Of a DNA stretch of 64,000 nucleotides, positions 41,915-49,705 are shown piece after piece. The DNA lies in contig CP026657.1 of assembly GCA_023525915.1 (NCBI GenBank), forward strand, positions 4,116,001 through 4,180,000, given 5' to 3'. The translations under genes and the position numbers were made by a program. Origin of the DNA: Acetispira formosa (nom. nud.). GTDB taxonomy: Bacteria > Desulfobacterota > Desulfarculia > Adiutricales > Adiutricaceae. Position 1 is the first letter of the stretch. Every line of letters begins with the position of its first letter. The notes beneath the pieces are model-generated. The model made no database searches. It was not told the origin of the DNA and saw only the letters and a program-made list of their open reading frames with translations.

Positions 41915-43956
41915 TGGTCGCTATAAAAAGTTTCCAACATGAAAAAGAAGCTTTCAGCCAGCGTTGCCAAATAGCCAGCGATAAGGCCGTCACTGGCGGC
42001 TATTTATTGTCGATGCTGCCGGGGGCCAAAAGGGCGGGTTTTGAACTCAAGGCTGCCGACATCAACGGAGGCCGCGGCGATTCCTTTAGCTTTAACTTGA
42101 GAACCCACAAATGGGCCGATTTCAATATCCCGGATCACAAGGGCATTGATGTGGTGGCTCTGGTGGCTAAAAGAGAAAACATACCAATGAAAGAGGCCCT
42201 GGAAAAACTGGAAGCTGATTTAGGTCTGGCCAACCCGGCTCCGGTTCTTCCTAAAAAGCCCAGCAAAGATTTGCCCCAGGCCCCGACCGATGGCCCGCCG
42301 ACCAAAGAGTGGGTCTATACCGATCAAAATGAACAGGAGCTTTATAGGGCCTGCCGCTGGGAAAAGCCGGACCATAAGAAAACCTGCCGGATGCGGCAGA
42401 CTGTCCAGGGCGCGGAACGGGTGCCGCTTTATTTACCGCAAATTTTGAACGCCAAAGAGGACGGCCGCTTAATCTTCATCACCGAAGGTGAACCAAAGGC
42501 TGATTTATTGTGGGAGTGGAGCCAGGTGGCCACAACTTTCGCCGGTGGGGTCAACGGATATCAGCCCGCCTTGGCCAAATGGTTCATCGGGGCCGACGTG
42601 GCCATACTGGTTGATTCCGACAAACCCGGCCGCGATTTCGGCGGCCGCCTCAGCCATGATCTGATCGCCGCCGGCGTTAAAAGCGTCAAACTCATGGAAA
42701 TGCCGGGAGCTAAATTTGAAGGTTATGACTTGATCGATTGGCACAACGATGGCGGCAATCTTCACCAGCTCCAAACGCTGATCGAACAGATTCCGGCCAC
42801 CCCTGGCAACCGCATCAAAACAGGGCCATATGATGTCGAGGTTAAAGCCTGCTTTAGCCGTAATGATTTGGAGAACACGACCATGAAATACGAATGGCTG
42901 ATCAAGGACAGCTTCAGACGGGGCCAACTGGGGTTAATCTGTGGCCCCCCAGGCTGCGGCAAGGGTTTTTTCTCCCTGCAACTGTCGGCCTACCTGGCGG
43001 CGGGCATAAAAGCTTTCGACCATTGGGAAGTCCCATCACCCTCCACCGTTCTTTACATTTCAGCGGAAGATGACGAAGTGCTTCTGCATAACCGCCTGCA
43101 CTATATTCTGCACAGTCTGCCGGATGACAAAAAAGAGGCAGCGTCTGACCGCATTTGCCGAGTGCCTATCCAGGGCCGCATTAACATCTGCCAAAAAGAC
43201 CAGTCGGGCGTGATAGCCAATGAAAACATGGACGGCCTGAAACGCTTAATCAGCAAAGTTAACCCCGATCTTTTAATCCTGGACACCCTGGCCAGGTTCC
43301 TGGAAGTCGATGAAAACGACAACCCGGCAGTCACGGCCGCCTGCGGGCTGGTGGAACAGATTATTAAAGAATTCGATTGCAACGTCATCCTGGTGCATCA
43401 CACCAGTAAGGCGGGCGGCGACCTGGTCAGCAAAAAAGAGCAGCTCAACGCAGCCCTGACCCAAACCGCCATTCGGGGAGCGTCGGCCCTCTCGGGCTGC
43501 ATCCGCTGGGCAATGCTGATGGCCCCGCTGTCATCAGAACTGGCGGAGAAAATCATCGGCCCGGCGGCAAAAGGCAAGAACCCCGGCCACTATCTTGCGG
43601 CCAGAGTGGCCAAGAAAAACGCCGGTAATGCGGAGACAATCTGCTACATGGAACGGCTTGAGCATGGCCTTTTGTCCAAAGTAAAAACAGCGGATGAGGC
43701 CGACAACTTACCCTATGACAAGGAAGCGGAAGAAGACGCCAGAGCCCTGGCTGCCGAAGTGGATCGCCGTGAGGTTAATGGCCTGCCGCCACTTCTGGCC
43801 AGCAAAGGCCCGCGTGAAGTGTTTGGATGGGGTTATGGCCGCATTCAAGACGCAGTCTCCGTAGCTGAAGAACTCGGCCTCTTGGTCAAAATTAAAAATG
43901 CCCAGGGCCGGGGATCTTATCTGGCAACGGCGAACTCACAGGAGACAAACGCATGA
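41914..43956 (+). CDS. Primase/helicase: TOPRIM domain plus RepA/DnaB-like ATPase
   Basis: A 680-aa replication protein. The N-terminal 230 residues hold the TOPRIM core (FITEGEPKADLLW, VAILVDSDKPGRDFGG). The second half is an AAA_25/RepA-type helicase: Walker A CGPPGCGKGFF, Walker B LLILDTLARFLEVDE, then NVILVHHTSKAGGD and a sensor region IRGASALSGCIRW. The last 70 residues resemble a winged helix. No zinc-binding primase module is evident. It should prime and unwind phage DNA. The start codon shares a base with the nuclease stop. Confidence 0.85.
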   Translation: MVAIKSFQHEKEAFSQRCQIASDKAVTGGYLLSMLPGAKRAGFELKAADINGGRGDSFSFNLRTHKWADFNIPDHKGIDVVALVAKRENIPMKEALEKLEADLGLANPAPVLPKKPSKDLPQAPTDGPPTKEWVYTDQNEQELYRACRWEKPDHKKTCRMRQTVQGAERVPLYLPQILNAKEDGRLIFITEGEPKADLLWEWSQVATTFAGGVNGYQPALAKWFIGADVAILVDSDKPGRDFGGRLSHDLIAAGVKSVKLMEMPGAKFEGYDLIDWHNDGGNLHQLQTLIEQIPATPGNRIKTGPYDVEVKACFSRNDLENTTMKYEWLIKDSFRRGQLGLICGPPGCGKGFFSLQLSAYLAAGIKAFDHWEVPSPSTVLYISAEDDEVLLHNRLHYILHSLPDDKKEAASDRICRVPIQGRINICQKDQSGVIANENMDGLKRLISKVNPDLLILDTLARFLEVDENDNPAVTAACGLVEQIIKEFDCNVILVHHTSKAGGDLVSKKEQLNAALTQTAIRGASALSGCIRWAMLMAPLSSELAEKIIGPAAKGKNPGHYLAARVAKKNAGNAETICYMERLEHGLLSKVKTADEADNLPYDKEAEEDARALAAEVDRREVNGLPPLLASKGPREVFGWGYGRIQDAVSVAEELGLLVKIKNAQGRGSYLATANSQETNA

Positions 43957-44444
43957 AAATTATAGTCCCCATAATTCCCAAAGCCCAAATGAGGGCGCGG
44001 CACGGCCGCACCAGAGGCGGCTTCAGCGTAACCTTCAAGGCCCAGGCCCAGCGGGAGGCCGAAGCACATTTGATCGGCCTCTTGGAACGGCACCGACCGG
44101 ACTCCCCATTTTTGGGGGCCGTAAACCTTGGGGTCAGAGCCTACCTGCCCATTCCGGCCTCCTGGCCCAAAAAGAAACGGAAAGGGGCGGCGGGCGGACA
44201 GACCCGCCCCACCAGTAAGCCGGATTTGGATAACCTGATCAAAAATATAAAAGACTGTCTGACGGCCCTGAACTTTTGGCAGGATGATCGGCAGGTGGTG
44301 GAATATCTGCCGGGCACCGGCAAATATTACGATGACGGCAATGGTCCCAGATGGGAGATTGAAATAAAAAATGCCCAGCCGGAAGAGGCAACTTCCGACC
44401 GGGCCAACTCGCAACCCACCGAAATGAAAGGAATTGAGTCATGA
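43953..44444 (+). CDS. RusA-family Holliday junction resolvase
   Basis: A 163-aa protein with the RusA signature KPDLDNLIKNIKDCLTALNFWQDDRQV; the Asp residues bind the catalytic metal. The beta core begins KIIVPIIPKAQMRARHGR. Its last 25 residues are an unstructured tail. It should cut four-way junctions formed by the annealing system. It overlaps the primase by 4 bp and the next gene by 4 bp. Confidence 0.9.
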   Translation: MKIIVPIIPKAQMRARHGRTRGGFSVTFKAQAQREAEAHLIGLLERHRPDSPFLGAVNLGVRAYLPIPASWPKKKRKGAAGGQTRPTSKPDLDNLIKNIKDCLTALNFWQDDRQVVEYLPGTGKYYDDGNGPRWEIEIKNAQPEEATSDRANSQPTEMKGIES

Positions 44445-44833
44445 TTAGTGTAGCAAAATTGCGGGAAGAAAGCCACAGCGGCCCAGATCTTTATTTGTCG
44501 TTTGACGAGGAACCCATCAACCTTGGCGCCTTGGTCTACCTGCTCAACGAAATCAACAATGCCATAGCTGGCGCGCAAGCTGCCATACAGCAACTCACCG
44601 AGAACGATGATTCATCTTTGCATTTAATGGCCAGATTGGCGTTGGATTATGCCATGCAATGCCACAATGAACTTATTCCCGACGCTTCCATTGACGGCGC
44701 ACGTTTCTGGCATGACCACGACAGTGATACCGGTAAACGCATCACATTCATAAACCCTGCCGAAAGGATTAAAGCGGCCAATCGCCGCAAAGCATTCATT
44801 AAAGCTGCACTGAATGAAGCGAAAAGAGAATGA
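44441..44833 (+). CDS. Early phage protein of unknown function
   Basis: A 130-aa helical protein (EEPINLGALVYLLNEINNAIAGAQAAIQQL, then LALDYAMQCHNEL and ANRRKAFIKAALNEAKRE). It is coupled by 4-bp overlaps to the resolvase and to the next gene. No motif of known function. Confidence 0.65.
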   Translation: MISVAKLREESHSGPDLYLSFDEEPINLGALVYLLNEINNAIAGAQAAIQQLTENDDSSLHLMARLALDYAMQCHNELIPDASIDGARFWHDHDSDTGKRITFINPAERIKAANRRKAFIKAALNEAKRE

Positions 44834-45108
44834 CCATGGGCATTGCATATCTCAATGGCAGCGGCACAATGACTTCCCTCAATGAACTTTATGAAACCCT
44901 GTCCGTTCTGGAACACAGCATGGGCGGCATGGCTTTCATCCTCGATCAGATGCTGGTCAGGGTTATTCTGGATTTGGATGTCGAGCAGCAGAATTTATTG
45001 TATTTCATTTCCGACACCTTGAAGGGTGCCAAAGCGAAAATGAAAAGGGTCTGCCCTGATGGCAGTGAGCCACGGTTTGAGATGATCGGCGCGAAGGCGG
45101 ATGAGTGA
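44830..45108 (+). CDS. Early phage protein of unknown function
   Basis: A 92-aa helical protein (LNELYETLSVLEHSMGGMAFILDQML, then LYFISDTLKGAKAKMKRV). It overlaps the previous gene (ATGA). Both proteins share a similar helical, acidic build and could interact. No family recognised. Confidence 0.6.
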   Translation: MTMGIAYLNGSGTMTSLNELYETLSVLEHSMGGMAFILDQMLVRVILDLDVEQQNLLYFISDTLKGAKAKMKRVCPDGSEPRFEMIGAKADE

Positions 45109-45171
45109 CTCATGAAGTGTAACCGCAACGGAAATTCAGTCTTACCGGATACAGGATTGAGTAGGGACACA

Positions 45172-46026
45172 ATGGAAACACCTGCAGAACCACGCCTCAA
45201 GCGGGCGGTATTGAAATACTTCGGAGGCAAGTGGCGTATGGCCAGTTGGATTATAAGCCATTTTCCGCCACATAAGGTCTATGTGGAACCCTTCGGCGGC
45301 GGCGCGGGTGTGCTTATGAACAAGCAACCGGCATCGGCGGAAATATATAACGACTTGAATTACGATGCGGTCAATTATTTCAAGGTGCTACGTGACCCCG
45401 ACATGGCAAGCCAGCTTGCGGCCACGCTGGCCCTCACGCCTTATGCCCGCTATGAATATGACCACAGTGAAGATCCCACCAATGACCCGGTGGAAAAGGC
45501 CCGCCGGTACTGCTGCAGCATTCAAATGGCCTTAGGGTGTCCTGGTCGGCCGTCAAAGGCAGGTTTCAACAATCGGCTATCAGGCTGGTATCTGCCGGTA
45601 GAAGGGTGGAATAATTACACCCAACACATTTCGTCATTCACAAGTCGACTGAAAGAGGTATCTATAGAATGCCGGCCAGCCCTTAAAGTGATTGAAACTT
45701 ATGACACTGATGAAACACTTTTTTATTGTGACCCACCATATGTCCACAAAGCCAGATCGAGTAATCGTACTTATAAATATGAAATGAGTGATCAAGATCA
45801 TATCGATCTGGCAGAACGACTTCATAATCTGAAGGGCATGGCGGTTATAAGTGGATATCAATCTGATTTATATAGCGAATTATACGCCGACTGGCCAAGC
45901 TTCACACACTCTGCGCGCACGGAAATGAATTTTCAGCGGACGGAATGCATATGGTTGTCGCCGCGTACGGATGAGGCATTAAAGGCGGCCTGCGCTTCAT
46001 CGTTGCCGTTGCTAGAGAGGTTGTAA
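45172..46026 (+). CDS. Phage DNA adenine-N6 methyltransferase (D12 class)
   Basis: A 284-aa Dam-like enzyme. LKYFGGKWRMASWIISHFPPH and VYVEPFGGGAGVL form the SAM site; TLFYCDPPYV carries the DPPY catalytic motif; EMNFQRTECIWLSP closes the fold. ATG 45172 follows AGGG by five bases and gives the family's normal start; an in-frame ATG at 45112 adds 20 unlikely residues. It probably methylates GATC-like sites to protect phage DNA. A Lar-like gene and two radical SAM genes follow it. Confidence 0.88.
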   Translation: METPAEPRLKRAVLKYFGGKWRMASWIISHFPPHKVYVEPFGGGAGVLMNKQPASAEIYNDLNYDAVNYFKVLRDPDMASQLAATLALTPYARYEYDHSEDPTNDPVEKARRYCCSIQMALGCPGRPSKAGFNNRLSGWYLPVEGWNNYTQHISSFTSRLKEVSIECRPALKVIETYDTDETLFYCDPPYVHKARSSNRTYKYEMSDQDHIDLAERLHNLKGMAVISGYQSDLYSELYADWPSFTHSARTEMNFQRTECIWLSPRTDEALKAACASSLPLLERL

Positions 46027-46029
46027 GTA

Positions 46030-46899
46030 ATGACAGCTTGGCTCAAAGACATAGCCAAATGGGAGATCGGCAGGACGCTGTACCTGTCAGTGCCGTTCAC
46101 ATGGCTCTTACCCAAGGCCCGCCAACTGGCCCTGCTCCACAAAGGGCCGGTCCAGGCGGGCGGTCCGGCAGTTCAGCTTATGCCGGATTATCTGGCCGAC
46201 GTGGCTGCGGTGAACCGGCCTTGCCCGGTCGAACCGCTGCTCTTCCACAACCCCCTGGCGACGTTCACCAGCCGGGGCTGCCCTAATTCCTGCCCCTTCT
46301 GCGCTGTGCCACGCATTGAGGGCGATTTGGTGGAGTTGGGGAGGGACTGGCGGCCGGCACCGATCATCTGCGACAACAACCTTCTGGCCGCATCCCGCCG
46401 TCACTTTGGCCAGGTGATTGGAAAATTGAAAGATTGTGATTTTCCCTTTGTGGATTTTAATCAGGGCCTTGAAGCACGGTTGCTGACTCCATTCCATATC
46501 TATGGCCTGACGATGCTTAAAAATCCAATGATTCGCTTCGCTTTTGACCATGTCAACGATGAGGCGGCGGTGGCCGATGCGATCAGCCTGTGCCGCAAGC
46601 AGGGCCTTAAGGACTTCGGCGTGTATGTGCTGATCGGCTTCAACGACACACCGGAGGACGCACAGTACAGGCTCGAAAAAGTCTGGGAATGGGGCGCGTT
46701 GCCTAACCCCATGAGATATCAGCCGCTTGATTCATTGGAGAAAAATCAATATGTACAAGCTGGGTGGACTGATACGCTCTTAAAAGATTACATGCGCTGC
46801 TACTCGAACTCAAAGCGGTTCGGCCAGCTTTCCATTATCAATTATAACCCTGGACGGCATGATCTGCCTCTGTTGGAGGGTTTGGTAGCGGCGGAGTAG
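46030..46899 (+). CDS. Radical SAM protein
   Basis: A 289-aa enzyme with the [4Fe-4S] motif SRGCPNSCPFCAVP (C-x3-C-x2-C, near residues 79-86). Later come IICDNNLL, FVDFNQGLEARLL and FGVYVLIGFNDTPEDA, typical strands of a radical SAM partial TIM barrel (MiaB/B12-type layout). The N-terminal 70 residues are not a B12 domain. GAGAGG lies nine bases before the start. The substrate is unknown; the place beside a methylase suggests nucleic-acid or nucleotide modification. Confidence 0.8.
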   Translation: MTAWLKDIAKWEIGRTLYLSVPFTWLLPKARQLALLHKGPVQAGGPAVQLMPDYLADVAAVNRPCPVEPLLFHNPLATFTSRGCPNSCPFCAVPRIEGDLVELGRDWRPAPIICDNNLLAASRRHFGQVIGKLKDCDFPFVDFNQGLEARLLTPFHIYGLTMLKNPMIRFAFDHVNDEAAVADAISLCRKQGLKDFGVYVLIGFNDTPEDAQYRLEKVWEWGALPNPMRYQPLDSLEKNQYVQAGWTDTLLKDYMRCYSNSKRFGQLSIINYNPGRHDLPLLEGLVAAE

Positions 46900-47021
46900 G
46901 GTGGGTCTAGGGTGGACACTAACCTGCAGGTAAAACAGCCATTTTACAAGGTAACTAATTGAATTTACGGCATTGGGGGGGGGCGGCTAAGGTGGCCCCC
47001 GTCGGCCGATTAGGAGGAAAT
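46900..47021 (+). other. Short gap without gene
   Basis: It includes a G8 run and CCCCC that could pair. No promoter is clear. Confidence 0.4.
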
Positions 47022-47198
47022 ATGAAAATCAAATTAACCAAGTGCTCGTACTGTGAAAATCTGACCCTGTGTGTCAGTAACGACAGAATTGATATGTGCT
47101 GCCAGGAGTGTCTGGAAATGATGAAAGGGGATGTCGATTCAGCTTTGTCGGCGCTTAAGGAGGAAATCGCGCGGGTGTTGAAGGAGGATGAGGAATGA
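47022..47198 (+). CDS. Small zinc-ribbon-like protein
   Basis: A 58-aa protein with KCSYCENLTLCV and MCCQECLEMM, two CxxC-type knuckles, followed by an acidic helix. TAGGAGG four bases before ATG 47022 decides the start. The stop overlaps the Lar-like start. It probably binds zinc; its partner is unknown. Confidence 0.65.
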   Translation: MKIKLTKCSYCENLTLCVSNDRIDMCCQECLEMMKGDVDSALSALKEEIARVLKEDEE

Positions 47199-47401
47199 AA
47201 GAAGCGAAAAACATCGCAGAGGAATTACAGCCATGCCCGTTTTGTGGTGGGCATGTTGAGCCTCGACGACTCAGACCAACTAATATACCAGCCTTCCTAT
47301 GTGGTCAATGCGGAGCGGCGGTATCTTTCATGGGTGAAGCCACCAGCATTAGCGATAAGGCAGCTAGGGCGGCTTGGAACCGCCGGTGGCTGAAGTCATG
47401 A
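47195..47401 (+). CDS. Lar-family restriction-alleviation-like protein
   Basis: A 68-aa protein with LQPCPFCGGHVEPRR, FLCGQCGAAVSF and the end ARAAWNRRW. This is the Lar pattern (CPFCGG ... C..CGA ... A..AWNRR). Lar of Rac and related phages is known to alleviate type I restriction. It follows the zinc-ribbon gene and precedes a radical SAM gene. In this family some members are only zinc proteins of unknown role. Confidence 0.8.
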   Translation: MKEAKNIAEELQPCPFCGGHVEPRRLRPTNIPAFLCGQCGAAVSFMGEATSISDKAARAAWNRRWLKS

Positions 47402-47424
47402 ACTTTAATATTGTGGAGGGGTGA

Positions 47425-48135
47425 ATGATGAAAAATCCAATCTATGAACCGCGCGCCCGCGCCCTTGAGTATTGCGATCTGGCCGTCAACATTTACACCG
47501 GCTGCCCACACCGTTGCGAATATTGCTACGTTCCCTCAGTGTTTCGCCGGAAACCGGAAGTGTTCCATTCCAATGTCGAGCCGCGCCCCGGTATCGTTGA
47601 GTCTGTCAAGCGGCAGCTTGCCGCCTCAGACTGGCGCGGCCGTAAAATCATGCTCTGCTTCATGTGTGACCCTTACCCGATAGGTTTTGACACCTCAGCC
47701 ACAAGGGGAGTCATCATGGCAATAAAGGAAAGCGGCAACCACGTTCAGATTCTCACCAAGGGCGATGAAACGGCCCAACGAGATTTTGATCTTTTGGATG
47801 AAAACGATTGGTTCGGCGTTACCTGGAGTGGGGCAGGCCCGGAGGACGAACCCGGCGCGGCCCATCCTAAGCAAAGGTACCTTAATATCGGTGTGGCAAA
47901 GCATAAATTCGGCATCAACACATGGATGAGCTGCGAACCAGTCATTGACCCTACCGCCATCATAGAGGCCATCCCACACTTTAACAGCGTGGACGTATGG
48001 AAAATTGGCAAACTCAATCACCGGAAGAGTGGCATCGACTGGGCCGCTTTCGGCCGCCAAGCAGAGGAACTGTGTCAGAAGCATGGCCGGAATTATTACA
48101 TCAAAGAAGATTTAAGAAAGGCGATGGAGGGGTGA
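47425..48135 (+). CDS. Radical SAM protein, SPL-like group
   Basis: A 236-aa enzyme with NIYTGCPHRCEYCYVPSVF (C-x3-C-x2-C near residue 27-34), then IMLCFMCDPYPIG, HVQILTKGD and WMSCEPVIDP. This pattern recalls the spore-photoproduct-lyase-like radical SAM proteins that phages and islands often carry. Those act on DNA or RNA in some cases, but the substrate here cannot be told. GGAGG five bases before ATG 47425. It is the second radical SAM gene within 1.4 kb and is not a close copy of the first. Confidence 0.8.
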   Translation: MMKNPIYEPRARALEYCDLAVNIYTGCPHRCEYCYVPSVFRRKPEVFHSNVEPRPGIVESVKRQLAASDWRGRKIMLCFMCDPYPIGFDTSATRGVIMAIKESGNHVQILTKGDETAQRDFDLLDENDWFGVTWSGAGPEDEPGAAHPKQRYLNIGVAKHKFGINTWMSCEPVIDPTAIIEAIPHFNSVDVWKIGKLNHRKSGIDWAAFGRQAEELCQKHGRNYYIKEDLRKAMEG

Positions 48136-48138
48136 AGG

Positions 48139-48219
48139 GTGATTTCACTCTGCGTCATCTATGTAACGATAATGCTGTTTTTGGTCTGGCTGTTAGGCGA
48201 CGATGACGACCTGATTTAG
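48139..48219 (+). CDS. Possible 26-aa membrane peptide
   Basis: Start GTG, eight bases after GGAGG. One membrane segment (VIYVTIMLFLVWLL) is followed by GDDDDLI. It immediately follows the SPL-like gene. Being so short, it may be chance. Confidence 0.35.
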   Translation: MISLCVIYVTIMLFLVWLLGDDDDLI

Positions 48220-48276
48220 ACAAAAACTTTTAATTATACTCACACTTTCCTAAAAACCGCAATCTATGAATTTTCC

Positions 48277-48304
48277 GGCAATCCTCCCATAATGGAGGCT
48301 TGCC
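48277..48304. promoter_or_regulatory. Hairpin in the leader of the integrase gene
   Basis: GGCAA-t-CCTCC pairs with GGAGG-c-TTGCC around a 6-nt loop, 60 bp before the integrase start. No T run follows. It may control readthrough into int. Confidence 0.5.
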
Positions 48305-48363
48305 CTGGGTGGAGTTTACCCTTGAAACCTACGGGCACATCATATTTCTCATATGAGGTAGTC

Positions 48364-49545
48364 ATGAAAGGAAGTATCCATTCCGATCAGACGTGCCCGA
48401 TTTGCGGTTCCCGGTTCAAATCGGTAGAACCGAAGGGGTTATTTTGCCCCGATCATCCAGGGCAGTCTCCGCATAAATTCGTGGTGCGCTACGGCAAAAT
48501 TACCAAACGATTCGACAATTATCCGGCCGCCCTGCAATTCCTGACCGGCCTTCGCTTCCAGGAGGGTTCCGGCCAGTTCGACCCCCGCGATTATCAGGTC
48601 AAAGCCAAACCGTTATCATTTGACCGGTTGGCCGATGAATGGCTGGAATTGAAGGTCATTCAGGTTCGGTCCGGCTCGATGCCTCCACTTAGAAATGCCA
48701 TGCGGAGAGCCACAAATATTTGGGGAAGCGCAAACATCAAATCTATAAAATATTCACAGGTTGAAGATTTGATGAAAAGCCTTGATCTATCAGCTAAAAC
48801 CAAAAAGAATACACTGGACGCCTTGAAACAGTTTTGGGCCTGGGTTGCTGATAGATATGATATTCCACCCTTGAAGAAATGGCCCCGCCTTGGTACGCCT
48901 GAAATGAAGTTCCGAAAAACGGTTTCTATTGCCGACCAAGAAGCAATCTTAGCGGAGGTATACAAAATTGCTTCCCCCACCCGCATAAGGTCGTGGATAG
49001 GTATCAAGTGGCTTTGCACCTATATTAGTGTTCGCCCCGGCGAGATGCTCAATCTCAAGGAAGGTGACATCGACCGGCGGCGAGGTCTTTTGATTTTTCC
49101 ACACCCTAAAGAGCGCCGCCCCAAGGTTGTACCGTTATTGGATGAGGATAGGGAATTGCTATCAACACTGCCGCTTGCTTTTCCCGATATGCCCTTTTTC
49201 CGCCATGAGATCAATGCCGACAAAAAGGACGCTGGTAAAAAATTCGGTCCGAATAGGTTCTATCGGGATTGGAAAGCGGCCTGTTCCGTTCTCGGCCTGG
49301 AAGGTGTTGATCTGTATGGAGGCACAAAGCACTCTACCGCTATGGGCCTTCGTGATGTGGCTACCTATGAAGAAGTCCGCAAGATGACCGGCCATACAAC
49401 AAACAAAGCCTTCGACCGCTATTTGCAACTCGAAGGCGAAAATATGAAGTCTCTCTTTGCGCGGCGCCAATCAATTGCTGATAACGAACTGATAACGTCT
49501 GAAATTAAACCCTGTGAGAGAAAAGTATTGAATTTTAAAGGATGA
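48364..49545 (+). CDS. int: Tyrosine integrase with N-terminal zinc finger
   Basis: A 393-aa tyrosine recombinase. The N-terminal part has CPICGSRF and FCPDH, a zinc knuckle likely used for arm-site binding. The core-binding domain spans about residues 85-175. The catalytic domain has ISVRPGEML (first Arg), KERRPKVVPL (Lys), TKHSTAMGLRD, RKMTGHTTNKAFDRYLQL (His and nucleophile Tyr). The start at 48364 is preferred because TGAGG precedes it and the longer frame crosses the hairpin. It acts on the tRNA-His core 11-42 bp downstream; an arm site lies inside its own 3' end. Confidence 0.92.
   Translation: MKGSIHSDQTCPICGSRFKSVEPKGLFCPDHPGQSPHKFVVRYGKITKRFDNYPAALQFLTGLRFQEGSGQFDPRDYQVKAKPLSFDRLADEWLELKVIQVRSGSMPPLRNAMRRATNIWGSANIKSIKYSQVEDLMKSLDLSAKTKKNTLDALKQFWAWVADRYDIPPLKKWPRLGTPEMKFRKTVSIADQEAILAEVYKIASPTRIRSWIGIKWLCTYISVRPGEMLNLKEGDIDRRRGLLIFPHPKERRPKVVPLLDEDRELLSTLPLAFPDMPFFRHEINADKKDAGKKFGPNRFYRDWKAACSVLGLEGVDLYGGTKHSTAMGLRDVATYEEVRKMTGHTTNKAFDRYLQLEGENMKSLFARRQSIADNELITSEIKPCERKVLNFKG
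49478..49498. repeat. Putative integrase arm-type sites within the int gene
   Basis: Two direct copies of CTGATAACG, identical over 21 bp to 6944-6964 at the other prophage end and in the same orientation. Confidence 0.6.
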
Positions 49546-49555
49546 TTGTATAACC

Positions 49556-49587
49556 TAGTGGGGTGAGTGAGGGGATTTGAACCCCCG
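49556..49587. repeat. attR: right copy of the 32-bp attachment core
   Basis: It is identical to 6880-6911 and lies within the 3' part of the intact tRNA-His gene. Confidence 0.95.
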
Positions 49588-49636
49588 GCCTCCAGGGCCA
49601 CAACCTGGCGCTCTAACCAACTGAGCTACACCCACC
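49559..49636 (-). tRNA. tRNA-His (anticodon GTG)
   Basis: It folds into a full cloverleaf: acceptor GTGGGTG/CACTCAC with one wobble, D arm GCTC/GAGC, anticodon stem CCAGG/CCTGG around TTGTGGC, and T arm GGGGG/CCCCT. The extra G(-1) facing C73 is the tRNA-His mark, and CCA is encoded. The phage integrated in its 3' half and restored it. Confidence 0.95.
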
Positions 49637-49705
49637 GCAAGCAGCGAACTCGATTGTTATAGCTTAAAATGAAAAATAATGCAAGAGCATTATTGCGGAG
49701 AATTT

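Larger units (their letters stand above)
6880..49587. mobile_element. Complete-looking temperate podovirus prophage, about 42.7 kb
   Basis: It is bounded by 32-bp direct repeats (6880-6911 and 49556-49587) that copy the 3' end of tRNA-His, with a tyrosine integrase at the right end. Structural genes read leftward from a strong promoter near 31.65 kb; repressor, early replication and recombination genes lie to the right. It carries terminase, portal, scaffold, capsid, cement, tail tubes, ejection proteins, fibres, holin, repressor/Cro and integrase. The portal is split over two frames, which may or may not be inactivating. No transposons or large deletions are visible, so it may be inducible. 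Confidence 0.95.
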
